A stretch of 8,494 bases of DNA from a bacterium (GTDB taxonomy: Bacteria > BMS3Abin14), in contig CP070719.1 in the NCBI GenBank assembly GCA_020350725.1, forward strand, positions 1,167,530 through 1,176,023, in the 5' to 3' direction. A program made the translations under genes and the position numbers. Positions 1-5,500 of this stretch are shown here, piece after piece. A model generated the notes under the pieces. That model ran no database searches. It was not told the DNA's origin and was given only the letters and a program-made list of their open reading frames with translations. The stretch's first letter is position 1, and each line of letters begins with the position of its first letter.

Positions 1-40
1 AATCACTAATCACGGCTATTTTCAACTGCGAACCGTGAAC
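1..40 (-). repeat. Heptamer arrays at window edge (AATCAC and GTGAAC families)
   Basis: Positions 1-14 hold one partial and one full unit of a 7-bp repeat (TAATCAC, then G). Positions 21-40 hold units TGCGAAC and CGTGAAC of a second 7-bp family. On the minus strand these read GTGATTN and GTTCACG, the same two families found at 103-157, 4196-4296, 5410-5528 and 8311-8444. The array is cut by the window start. Confidence 0.7.
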
Positions 41-41
41 C

Positions 42-83
42 CTTCGACAGGCTCCGTTCGACAAGCTCACGGCAGGCAGGGCG
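42..83. repeat. TTCGACAGGCTC direct repeat insert
   Basis: TTCGACAGGCTC (43-54) is followed 14 bp later by TTCGACAAGCTC (57-68), then a G-rich tail (CACGGCAGGCAGGGCGGG). The 14-bp spacing is twice the 7-bp period of the flanking arrays. Similar CCTTCGACAGGCTC motifs are, to my recollection, common intergenic repeats in many environmental bacterial genomes. It lies between two heptamer blocks, as if inserted. Confidence 0.5.
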
Positions 84-85
84 GG

Positions 86-157
86 CTGTGAACCAGTCTT
101 TTCGAATCACCAATTACGAATCACTAATCACGATGGTCTCAACCGTAAACCATGAAC
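86..157 (-). repeat. Composite heptamer module upstream of the PHP gene
   Basis: Four 7-bp units of consensus NAATYAC occupy 104-131 and three units ending in AAC occupy 137-157 (including CGTAAAC and CATGAAC). Read on the minus strand, away from the PHP gene, the order is GTTYACG-type units, then GTGATTN-type units, then a spacer (86-108 reversed) that matches 8353-8375 at about 20 of 23 positions by eye. It is one copy of a module that recurs at other gene borders in the window. Confidence 0.75.
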
Positions 158-233
158 CGGTCATCTTTCCCCGGGGTTTCCGTTTTTCGACCACAAAAAT
201 ACCGACATAATCGATAAGATCGGCCCTGCACTG

Positions 234-266
234 TTGACAAATTGGTCCATAATTGTTAGCTATACC
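234..266 (+). promoter_or_regulatory. Possible promoter for the PHP gene
   Basis: A perfect TTGACA sits at 234-239. The expected -10 position, 17 bp downstream, reads TAGCTA (257-262), a poor match. TATACC at 261-266 fits TATAAT better but needs a 21-bp spacer. This is the first non-repeat stretch after the arrays, so a promoter is expected here, but the -10 box is unconvincing. Confidence 0.35.
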
Positions 267-313
267 CGAACGCAATTCGGCCGGCGAGGATAGAGTTCCC
301 CCGGCCTTATTTT

Positions 314-320
314 AGGAGGT
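314..320 (+). promoter_or_regulatory. Strong Shine-Dalgarno of the PHP gene
   Basis: AGGAGGT lies 12 nt before the ATG at 333, a little farther than usual. A second weak AGGA sits at 326-329, only 3 nt from the start. Together they support the ATG at 333. Confidence 0.75.
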
Positions 321-332
321 ACACCAGGAAAG

Positions 333-1016
333 ATGCGTCTCAAGTGCGATATTCACCTTCACAGCAAGGAAGACCCAAGGCACCAACTCCAGTACGACGC
401 CAAACAGCTCATCGATACCGCCGCCCGGCGGGGATATCAAGTCCTCTCCATAACCAACCACAATACGGTTACCTACAGCCAGGACCTGTCTGACTATGCT
501 GCTGAGCGTGGGATCTTTCTCATCCCGGGCGTCGAGGCAACGGTCATGGGGAAGCATGTCCTTCTGTACGGGGTGGACGGCCTCGACGAGAAGTGGGACC
601 GACTGACATTCTTCGACATCAAGAGGCTCCGGGCCAAAGGGGTTTTCGTCGTGGCTCCCCATCCCTATTATCCGAACTACAACTGCCTCGGCAATCTCCT
701 TGACCGTTTTTCCCACCTGTTCGATGCCGTGGAGTATTCCCATCTCTATACGCACAAGGTCAATTTCAATCGGAGGGCGCAGGATCTGGCCTCGGCGAGA
801 GATCTGCCCATTCTCGGCCTGTCGGATGCGCATTCCCTCAAGCAGCTCGACTACACCTATACCCTCATCGATTCCGAACCCGATATGGAGAGCATCTTCC
901 AGGCCATTCGAGAGGGGAGGACCACCATCGTAACTCAACCCGCCAAGCTCTCAACCAGCGGTGTGGTAGGGATTCAACTGCTGACGACTTTTCTCATGCT
1001 TCAGCTGTTCGGGTAA
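333..1016 (+). CDS. PHP-domain metal-dependent hydrolase with hydrophobic C-terminal tail
   Basis: This 227-residue protein has the PHP (polymerase and histidinol phosphatase) fold, whose members usually hydrolyse phosphoesters using a cluster of two or three metals. Visible ligand motifs are H8-x-H10 near the N-terminus, H43 in TNHNT (41-45), E68 in GVEAT, H110 in APHP, and D165/H167 in SDAH. The usual TDH motif reads TNH here (N42); the histidine is kept. The length fits stand-alone PHP hydrolases of the COG0613 or YcdX kind. The last 17 residues (211-227) are hydrophobic and uncharged, which is odd for a soluble PHP enzyme and could be a short tail anchor. The gene stands alone: it has its own Shine-Dalgarno, and an intrinsic terminator follows about 80 bp after the stop. 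The substrate cannot be told from sequence (nucleotides, oligonucleotides or small phosphoesters are possible). The family call is secure; the exact activity is open. Confidence 0.9.
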   Translation: MRLKCDIHLHSKEDPRHQLQYDAKQLIDTAARRGYQVLSITNHNTVTYSQDLSDYAAERGIFLIPGVEATVMGKHVLLYGVDGLDEKWDRLTFFDIKRLRAKGVFVVAPHPYYPNYNCLGNLLDRFSHLFDAVEYSHLYTHKVNFNRRAQDLASARDLPILGLSDAHSLKQLDYTYTLIDSEPDMESIFQAIREGRTTIVTQPAKLSTSGVVGIQLLTTFLMLQLFG

Positions 1017-1095
1017 GATTTGGCCCGAAGGACAGATATCACCGAGCCGAGGTCATTGTAAAGATTTGACGGGAGGCCGGACAAACATTCAATGG

Positions 1096-1126
1096 AAACC
1101 CGCTTATCCGAGCGGGTTTATTTTTT
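1096..1126 (+). terminator. Rho-independent terminator after the PHP gene
   Basis: A perfect 9-bp stem, AAACCCGCT (1096-1104) with AGCGGGTTT (1111-1119), encloses the 6-nt loop TATCCG and is followed by A and six T residues (1121-1126). It ends PHP transcription before the kinase promoter. Confidence 0.92.
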
Positions 1127-1133
1127 CCCCACA

Positions 1134-1160
1134 GCAGACGGATCGAAGAGGGTCGTCTGC
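1134..1160. other. Hairpin in the PHP-kinase gap
   Basis: GCAGACG (1134-1140) pairs with CGTCTGC (1154-1160) around a 13-nt loop. No T-run follows, so it is not a second terminator. It lies upstream of the kinase promoter and could be a protein-binding inverted repeat. I recognise no RNA family here. The rest of 1127-1207 shows nothing I can name. Confidence 0.4.
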
Positions 1161-1207
1161 CGGTGGAACCCACGCGGTAAGTTCAAAGCGCTGACGGCTG
1201 CTTTCAG

Positions 1208-1236
1208 TTGAGCTATGACACCGTTTCTCTTATAAT
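1208..1236 (+). promoter_or_regulatory. Sigma70-type promoter of the kinase gene
   Basis: TTGAGC (1208-1213) and a perfect TATAAT (1231-1236) are separated by exactly 17 bp. The predicted start of transcription is about 1242-1244, immediately before the ATG at 1245, so the mRNA would be leaderless or nearly so. Confidence 0.75.
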
Positions 1237-1244
1237 CACTCTCC

Positions 1245-3683
1245 ATGTTGAAACAGTACCAAGGCATAATCGAATCCTTTCTGGCTCAGCACTCGGTTCC
1301 TTCACCGTGGGGCCTGGATCTGATGGATTCCATCAGCGTCACGGCAGCAGGCCTTTCCCTCCTTTTCTTTATCATGCATCTGTTCCGGAGCCGACCCTCG
1401 GCGGCAGTCGTCGACCGGCCAGGGGGAGTTCTGGCCAAGAAGGCCCGAAAGGCAGAGAAAAGAGGAAGCTACCTCGAGGCTGGCGATCTCTATTCCCGGG
1501 CGAGGATGTTCAAGGAGGCGGCAAAGGCGTTCGTGAAGGTTGGCGAGTTTCAGCGGGCGGCCGATTCGTGTCTGGAGTTCAACGACTTCAGAAACGCCGC
1601 CGAGTGTTTCTTCCGCATGGGCGACATGGACCGGGCGGCGGAGTATTTTCTGAAGGCAAAGGACTATATCAGGGCTGCCGAAACCTACGCCGACATAGGG
1701 CTGCTTCACGAGGCTGCTCCGCTCTTTGTCAAGGGTGGTCAGACGCAGCGGTCGGCGGAGGCCTACGCCCGAAGCGGATTTTTCCAGAAAGCCGGAGAGC
1801 TCCTGGCGAATTCGGGTGATCACTCCAGCGCAGCTTCCCACCTCATGAGGGCCCTTCAGGACAGGATCAGCCGGCGGGATTCTTCGGTGAAACCGGAGGA
1901 AGACAGGGTTACGATGAATCTTGCCGCCCAGGCCTCCGCGAGCCTTATCCAGAGCGGGCAGAGGGAGAAGGCTGCCCAGGTTCTGGAAAGCGGGGGCCAT
2001 TTCGGAAAGTCCGCCTCCCTTTTCGAGGAACTCGGCCAGACAACCAGGGCAGCCGAGCTTTACATCAAGGCCAACGACACCCTGTCCGCTGCCCGCATTT
2101 TCGAGTCCGTCGACGCACCGGAATCGGGGGGAGCCCAGATCGCCGAGGCCCTCTACACGGAGGGCAAGAAGGCGGAGGCCGCCAAACTCTTCGAGCGGTT
2201 GAACGACTGGAACAGGGCTGCCCGGATCCACCAGGAGTCCGGCGACCTTGAGAACGCGGCAAAAGCCTTCCAGAGGGGCGGTGACAACTCTAAGGCGGCC
2301 GACCTCCTTGTGAGGATGGATCGGCCATCCGAGGCCGCTGCACTGCTTCTTTCCTCCGGCCGAGCGGAAGAGGCCGCCCGGATCTTTCAGAAGGTCGGCG
2401 AGACGGAGCGGGAGGCCGAGGCGCTGATGGAGGCGGGGGCGTTCATGCAGGCGGCTCGCCTGTTGATGAGGCTCGGGATGGACAAAGAGGCTACCGATGC
2501 CCTTCAGAAGGTAGAGGAAAAGAGCCCCGATTACCGGGATGCCAATCGTCTGCTGGGGGATCTTTTCTACGGACAACAGATCTGGTCTCTGGCCATCTCC
2601 AGCTATCAGAAATCCCTTGGCGACAAGGACGTCAGGAGAGATAACCTGGATTCATTCTATCGGTACGCGACGTCCCTCAAGGAGGACGGCCAGTTCCAGG
2701 GGGCGGTTTCTCTCTTCGAGAAGATCCTTCTCGTCGATTACCACTACCGGGACGTCAAGGATCTTCTTCAATCCCTCAGGGCGGTGATCGGCAATTCCAC
2801 GCCGGGAGGGGGCTCCGTCCGGCAGCCTCACCAGGCAGGCCAGGGATCGCCGGACCTCACCCGTCCCTCCGCTCCCCGGCAGGCGGCCAAGGCAAGCCGT
2901 TATGAGATCATCGAGGAGGTCGGCAGGGGGGGAATGGGGGTCGTCTACAGGGCCAGGGACACACTCCTGGACAGGGAGGTGGCCTACAAGGCCCTTCCGC
3001 CCCACGTCCAGAGGAACCAGCGCGTCCTGGATCTGTTCCTCAGGGAAGCTAAATCGGCCGCTAAACTCTCCCATCCCAACATCGTGACCATATTCGACGC
3101 CGATGAGGACAGTGGAGAATATTATATCATTATGGAGTTTGTGGAGGGCGAATCCCTCAAGGATCTTCTTGAAAACCAGGGCAAATTCGAGGTCAAACCG
3201 GCCCTCGTCCTCATCGGGCAGGTAATGCGGGCCCTCTCCTATGCCCACAGCAGGGGTATCGTCCACAGGGACATCAAGCCGGCGAACCTCCTCTGGTCAG
3301 GAGGCGAGAAACTGGTCAAGATAACAGATTTCGGCCTGGCCAGGGCGGTGGAGGAGGGCAGAAAGAACCACACCCAGATGGCGGGCACACCCTACTACAT
3401 GGCGCCGGAGCAGATCCTTGGCGGCCAGGTCGACAGTCGGGCCGATCTCTACTCCCTGGGAATCACGCTCTACGAGTTCCTGACCGGCACGGTACCCTTC
3501 AAGGAAGGGGACATCATGTACCATCATGTCCACACCGCGCCTGCCTCTCCCGACACTCACAACCCCGAGATCTCAGACAGCCTCAATCGCTTTATCCTCC
3601 GCTGCATCGAGAAGAACGTGGAGAAAAGGTATCCCAGCGTGGATGAGGCCATCGAGGATATGAAGGTCATCCTGAGAACCTGA
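1245..3683 (+). CDS. Membrane-anchored Ser/Thr protein kinase with long helical-repeat (TPR-like) region
   Basis: This 812-residue Hanks-type kinase is probably anchored in the inner membrane with its bulk in the cytoplasm. A hydrophobic segment (about 29-47) is followed by basic residues (R48, R50, K65, K66), predicting N-out/C-in. Residues about 65-420 form an alpha-helical repeat with Ala-Ala pairs nearly every 13 residues. Residues about 428-515 look like ordinary TPRs. A Gly/Pro/Gln-rich linker (516-550) leads to the kinase domain (552-812): glycine loop GRGGMG (560-565), K582 in VAYK, E601, HRD-K-N (H674, D676, K678, N681), DFG (695-697), GTPYYMAPE (714-722), D734 and R795. All catalytic residues are present, so it should be active; T710 and T715 are likely activation-loop sites. 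ATG 1245 has no Shine-Dalgarno but sits at the transcription start; an in-frame ATG at 1323 (M27) would still keep the anchor. No clear terminator follows. Confidence 0.93.
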   Translation: MLKQYQGIIESFLAQHSVPSPWGLDLMDSISVTAAGLSLLFFIMHLFRSRPSAAVVDRPGGVLAKKARKAEKRGSYLEAGDLYSRARMFKEAAKAFVKVGEFQRAADSCLEFNDFRNAAECFFRMGDMDRAAEYFLKAKDYIRAAETYADIGLLHEAAPLFVKGGQTQRSAEAYARSGFFQKAGELLANSGDHSSAASHLMRALQDRISRRDSSVKPEEDRVTMNLAAQASASLIQSGQREKAAQVLESGGHFGKSASLFEELGQTTRAAELYIKANDTLSAARIFESVDAPESGGAQIAEALYTEGKKAEAAKLFERLNDWNRAARIHQESGDLENAAKAFQRGGDNSKAADLLVRMDRPSEAAALLLSSGRAEEAARIFQKVGETEREAEALMEAGAFMQAARLLMRLGMDKEATDALQKVEEKSPDYRDANRLLGDLFYGQQIWSLAISSYQKSLGDKDVRRDNLDSFYRYATSLKEDGQFQGAVSLFEKILLVDYHYRDVKDLLQSLRAVIGNSTPGGGSVRQPHQAGQGSPDLTRPSAPRQAAKASRYEIIEEVGRGGMGVVYRARDTLLDREVAYKALPPHVQRNQRVLDLFLREAKSAAKLSHPNIVTIFDADEDSGEYYIIMEFVEGESLKDLLENQGKFEVKPALVLIGQVMRALSYAHSRGIVHRDIKPANLLWSGGEKLVKITDFGLARAVEEGRKNHTQMAGTPYYMAPEQILGGQVDSRADLYSLGITLYEFLTGTVPFKEGDIMYHHVHTAPASPDTHNPEISDSLNRFILRCIEKNVEKRYPSVDEAIEDMKVILRT

Positions 3684-3690
3684 AAAAACC

Positions 3691-3718
3691 AGTCCAGAGT
3701 CCAGAGTCCAGCGTCCAG
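3691..3718 (-). repeat. Four-unit heptamer array (AGTCCAG; CTGGACT on the minus strand)
   Basis: AGTCCAG occurs three times in tandem, followed by CGTCCAG, with no spacing, starting 7 bp after the kinase stop codon. It is the inverse orientation of the four-unit CTGGACT arrays at 5816-5843 and 5898-5925. Confidence 0.85.
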
Positions 3719-3740
3719 AGGAACGATTTAAAGGTAATGG

Positions 3741-3843
3741 GTACCGAAGTATCGATGTAGGAAAGTATCGAGGTGTTTAGAACAATAAAGAAGGCACCTG
3801 AGGTTTAATTCCTCGATACCTCCATACCTCGTTACACCGATAC
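3741..3843. repeat. Inverted pair of octamer arrays (GTATCGAG / CCTCGATA)
   Basis: Five 8-bp units (GTACCGAA, GTATCGAT, GTAGGAAA, GTATCGAG, GTGTTTAG) fill 3741-3780. Four 8-bp units of the reverse-complement family (CCTCGATA, CCTCCATA, CCTCGTTA, CACCGATA) fill 3811-3842. The arms 3741-3773 and 3811-3843 match as an inverted repeat at 25 of 33 positions, with the nine innermost bases perfect, so a long imperfect hairpin with a 37-nt loop could form in DNA or in read-through kinase mRNA. Confidence 0.75.
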
Positions 3844-3909
3844 TGACCACATGGCCTGGAACCTCAATCTTCTAACGAGGGGGAGATGGGGCGGAGGGTG
3901 GATGTATAG

Positions 3910-3986
3910 TTCTAAGAGATAAGTGATAAGAGATAAGTATACTGAGCTGTTACTTATCACATATCACTTAGTACTTAGGACTCAGC
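3910..3986. repeat. Inverted pair of heptamer arrays (AGATAAG / ACTTATC) forming a hairpin
   Basis: Four 7-bp units (TTCTAAG, AGATAAG, TGATAAG, AGATAAG) at 3910-3937 face five units (ACTTATC, ACATATC, ACTTAGT, ACTTAGG, ACTCAGC) at 3952-3986. Arms 3912-3938 and 3952-3978 are complementary at 22 of 27 positions around a 13-nt loop. There is no following T-run. Confidence 0.75.
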
Positions 3987-4043
3987 TCTCGGTGAACAGT
4001 TAGTACCTGGAACGTGGCACCTCAGACACGGGACTTGGACATC
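3987..4043. repeat. Continuation of the heptamer register with drifting unit sequence
   Basis: The 7-bp register set at 3952 continues without slippage through units such as TAGTACC, TGGAACG, TGGCACC, TCAGACA and CGGGACT (4001-4035), which share an AC at unit positions 5-6. The distance 3952 to 4001 is exactly seven units. The match is degenerate and visible mainly through the constant period. Confidence 0.5.
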
Positions 4044-4065
4044 AGAGGCAGAGAGAAACAGCGGT

Positions 4066-4156
4066 TGTCATTGCGAGGAGTTACGAGAGGGACGAGGGCG
4101 ACGCGGCAATCCAAGATTTTCCGGATCGCTTCACCTGAAGGCAGTTCGCGATGACA
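4066..4156. repeat. Palindromic intergenic element, TGTCATTGCGA type
   Basis: It begins TGTCATTGCGAGG (4066-4078) and ends TTCGCGATGACA (4145-4156), near-perfect inverted termini, with degraded inner arms GGCAATCC (4105-4112) and GGATCGCTTC (4123-4132). Elements with these termini are, as I recall, widespread dispersed intergenic palindromes in many environmental bacteria. A second copy is at 5686-5765. It encodes nothing and resembles a REP- or MITE-like element. Confidence 0.7.
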
Positions 4157-4166
4157 GGTAATGCGC

Positions 4167-4262
4167 GGAGACATGGGGACGCGGGGAAAAAACGCGAATC
4201 ACTAATTACGAATCACTAATCACGGGTGCTACCTAATCACGAATCACAAATCACTGATCACG
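4167..4262 (-). repeat. Octamer run plus two four-unit heptamer arrays (NAATCAC)
   Basis: Three G-rich octamers (GGAGACAT, GGGGACGC, GGGGAAAA) fill 4167-4190. Four NAATYAC heptamers follow at 4196-4223 and four more at 4234-4261. Reverse-complemented, the junction reads GTGATTN arrays running into CGTTTTTTCCCCGCGTC (4179-4195 reversed), which is repeated on the plus strand at 8443-8459. It lies 3' of the pentapeptide gene. Confidence 0.85.
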
Positions 4263-4268
4263 GCGGTT

Positions 4269-4296
4269 TAACAACCGTAAACTGGAAACGGTGAAC
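4269..4296 (-). repeat. Four-unit heptamer array (CGTAAAC / GGTGAAC family)
   Basis: Units TAACAAC, CGTAAAC, TGGAAAC and GGTGAAC follow with a strict 7-bp period, ending 15 bp from the pentapeptide stop codon. On the minus strand this is the GTTYACN family, the block always found closest to a gene in this window. Confidence 0.75.
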
Positions 4297-4311
4297 TTTG
4301 GTTAGCGCCTC

Positions 4312-5403
4312 TCAATCCAGCGACGGATGTCTTGTCCCCGTGAGTTTCGCATCCTGAAGGTCGGTCCCGACCACGGTCGCTCCGGAAAGATCAGCCCGCG
4401 AGAGGTCGGTGCCGACGACTATGGCTCGGGTAATGTCGGCGTTTTTCAGGATGGCCCCCGTCAGGTTCGAACCGATGAGACTGCACCCGGACATCCTGGC
4501 ACCGGTGAAATCGGCACCCTGAACGGCGCATTTCTTCAGCTTGGCCTCCTTCAGCACGGTGCCCACAAAAGAGCACCTTCCGAGATCGGCCTCCTCGGCC
4601 GTCACGTATGTCATCCGGGCGTAACTGAAGTCGCATTCGTTCAGGTCGGTGCCGGTCAGGAGGCCCTGCGACATCTCGGCGCCCCTGAAGGTGGCTTTCT
4701 TAAAGACGGCCCCGGTGAGGTTGGCGCCGGTGAGGTTGGAGAGCGAGAAGTCGGCTCCGGGACCCCTGGCCCCGGTGAGGTCGGATTTCAGCATGGTGGC
4801 TTCGAAGAAGCCCGTTGAGAAAAGGGCCGCTCCCCGCAGATCGGCCCTCGTCAGGTTTGCCCCCTTGAGGTCGGCTCCGGAGAGGTCGCATTTCTCGAGG
4901 GAACTGGCGGTCAGGTTCGCCCCGCCGAGAGATACTCCTCTCAGATTTGCGCCGTCCAGACGGGATTCTTCCAGGTCCGCCCCGTCGAGTATTGCGCCCG
5001 GTGCCTGAACGGTATTACCGTGGGACCTCCTCAGAGCGGCTCCTGACAGATTGGCGGCGGACAGGTCGCAGTCGTTGATCTTCACGTCATCCATATTGGT
5101 GCTTGAAAAACTGGCGCTTGAGGCCTTGGCGCTCTGCAGATCCGCTCCGACAAGCTTGGCCCTGTCCAGACGGGCCGATCGCATCGTTGCCCCTGAAAGG
5201 TTCGCGTAGGAGAGGTCCGCACCGGAGAGGTCGGCACCGGAGAGGTCGGCACTGGAGAGATCCGCGTACTGGAGATTGGCCTCATGGAGGTTCAGGCCGG
5301 AAAGGTCCTCGCCCCTGAGATCGATCCTTACCAGGTTGGCCCCGGCAAGGCTTTCGCCGCGCTCCTTCTTCCGTAAGATCTCCGCAGAGGTGTAGTCGGC
5401 CAT
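4312..5403 (-). CDS. Long pentapeptide-repeat protein (right-handed quadrilateral beta-helix)
   Basis: This 363-residue protein is almost entirely A(D/N)LXX repeats. The central Leu/Phe/Met falls at every residue numbered 4 modulo 5 from L24 to L354: 67 consecutive pentapeptides with only five weak centres (A94, G129, A134, G214, A269) and no phase break. Four pentapeptides make one coil, so 16-17 coils are expected. A short charged helix-like N-terminus (about 5-17) probably caps the helix. There is no signal peptide or membrane segment, so it is probably cytoplasmic. Known members include Qnr/MfpA, DNA mimics of gyrase ligands, but those are about 180-220 residues; this one is much longer and no specific target is indicated. 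Cysteines 112, 172, 257, 277, 292 and 307 all occupy the same position of the pentapeptide. The Shine-Dalgarno is weak (GGGA about 10 nt upstream). It is transcribed alone, opposite to its neighbours. Confidence 0.92.
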   Translation of the reverse strand: MADYTSAEILRKKERGESLAGANLVRIDLRGEDLSGLNLHEANLQYADLSSADLSGADLSGADLSYANLSGATMRSARLDRAKLVGADLQSAKASSASFSSTNMDDVKINDCDLSAANLSGAALRRSHGNTVQAPGAILDGADLEESRLDGANLRGVSLGGANLTASSLEKCDLSGADLKGANLTRADLRGAALFSTGFFEATMLKSDLTGARGPGADFSLSNLTGANLTGAVFKKATFRGAEMSQGLLTGTDLNECDFSYARMTYVTAEEADLGRCSFVGTVLKEAKLKKCAVQGADFTGARMSGCSLIGSNLTGAILKNADITRAIVVGTDLSRADLSGATVVGTDLQDAKLTGTRHPSLD

Positions 5404-5409
5404 TGATCA

Positions 5410-5437
5410 GTTCCCGGTTTTCGGTTTACGGTTTATA
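5410..5437 (+). repeat. Four-unit heptamer array (GTTTACG family) upstream of the pentapeptide gene
   Basis: GTTCCCG, GTTTTCG, GTTTACG and GTTTATA follow one another with no spacing, starting 6 bp outside the pentapeptide start codon. This is the mirror image of the array at 4269-4296 on the other side of the same gene. Confidence 0.8.
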
Positions 5438-5442
5438 GTATA
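5437..5442 (-). promoter_or_regulatory. Possible -10 box of the pentapeptide gene
   Basis: On the minus strand TATACT lies about 34 nt before the ATG at 5403, giving a leader of roughly 28 nt. No good -35 is seen at 16-18 bp upstream. The box overlaps the edge of the GTTTATA heptamer unit, so the promoter, if real, sits inside repeat DNA. Confidence 0.3.
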
Positions 5443-5452
5443 AAGCAGAGCA

Positions 5453-5494
5453 TTAGAAATTAGAGATTAGAGATCAATCCAAAGTCCAAAATAT
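5453..5494 (+). repeat. Heptamer array (TTAGAGA passing into AAAGTCC)
   Basis: TTAGAAA, TTAGAGA and TTAGAGA (5453-5473) are followed in the same 7-bp register by TCAATCC and AAAGTCC and an A-rich unit. The sequence family changes but the register is kept. Confidence 0.65.
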
Positions 5495-5500
5495 AACTTC

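Noticed and set aside
1161-1180. GGTGGAACC...CGCGG resembling a T-box antiterminator core
   Set aside because: It sits between a terminator and a promoter rather than in a transcribed leader, no specifier stem or following terminator is seen, and no aminoacyl-tRNA synthetase or amino acid gene is downstream.
1160-1222. Minus-strand tRNA-like 5' start (GGTGTCATAGCTCAACTG)
   Set aside because: The D-stem lacks its GAGC partner, no normal anticodon arm forms, and no 3' acceptor strand pairs with GGTGTCA; chance or at most a relic.
1302-2576. Long minus-strand open frame opposite the kinase gene
   Set aside because: It is a shadow of the GC-rich kinase frame; the plus-strand product has clear repeats and a complete kinase domain, and this one resembles no family.
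4196-4262. CRISPR-like array of short repeats
   Set aside because: Units are 7 bp with no spacers between them, and no cas genes are present.
4312-5403. Assignment of the pentapeptide protein as a Qnr/MfpA quinolone-resistance protein
   Set aside because: It is far longer than that family and the fold alone does not indicate gyrase binding.
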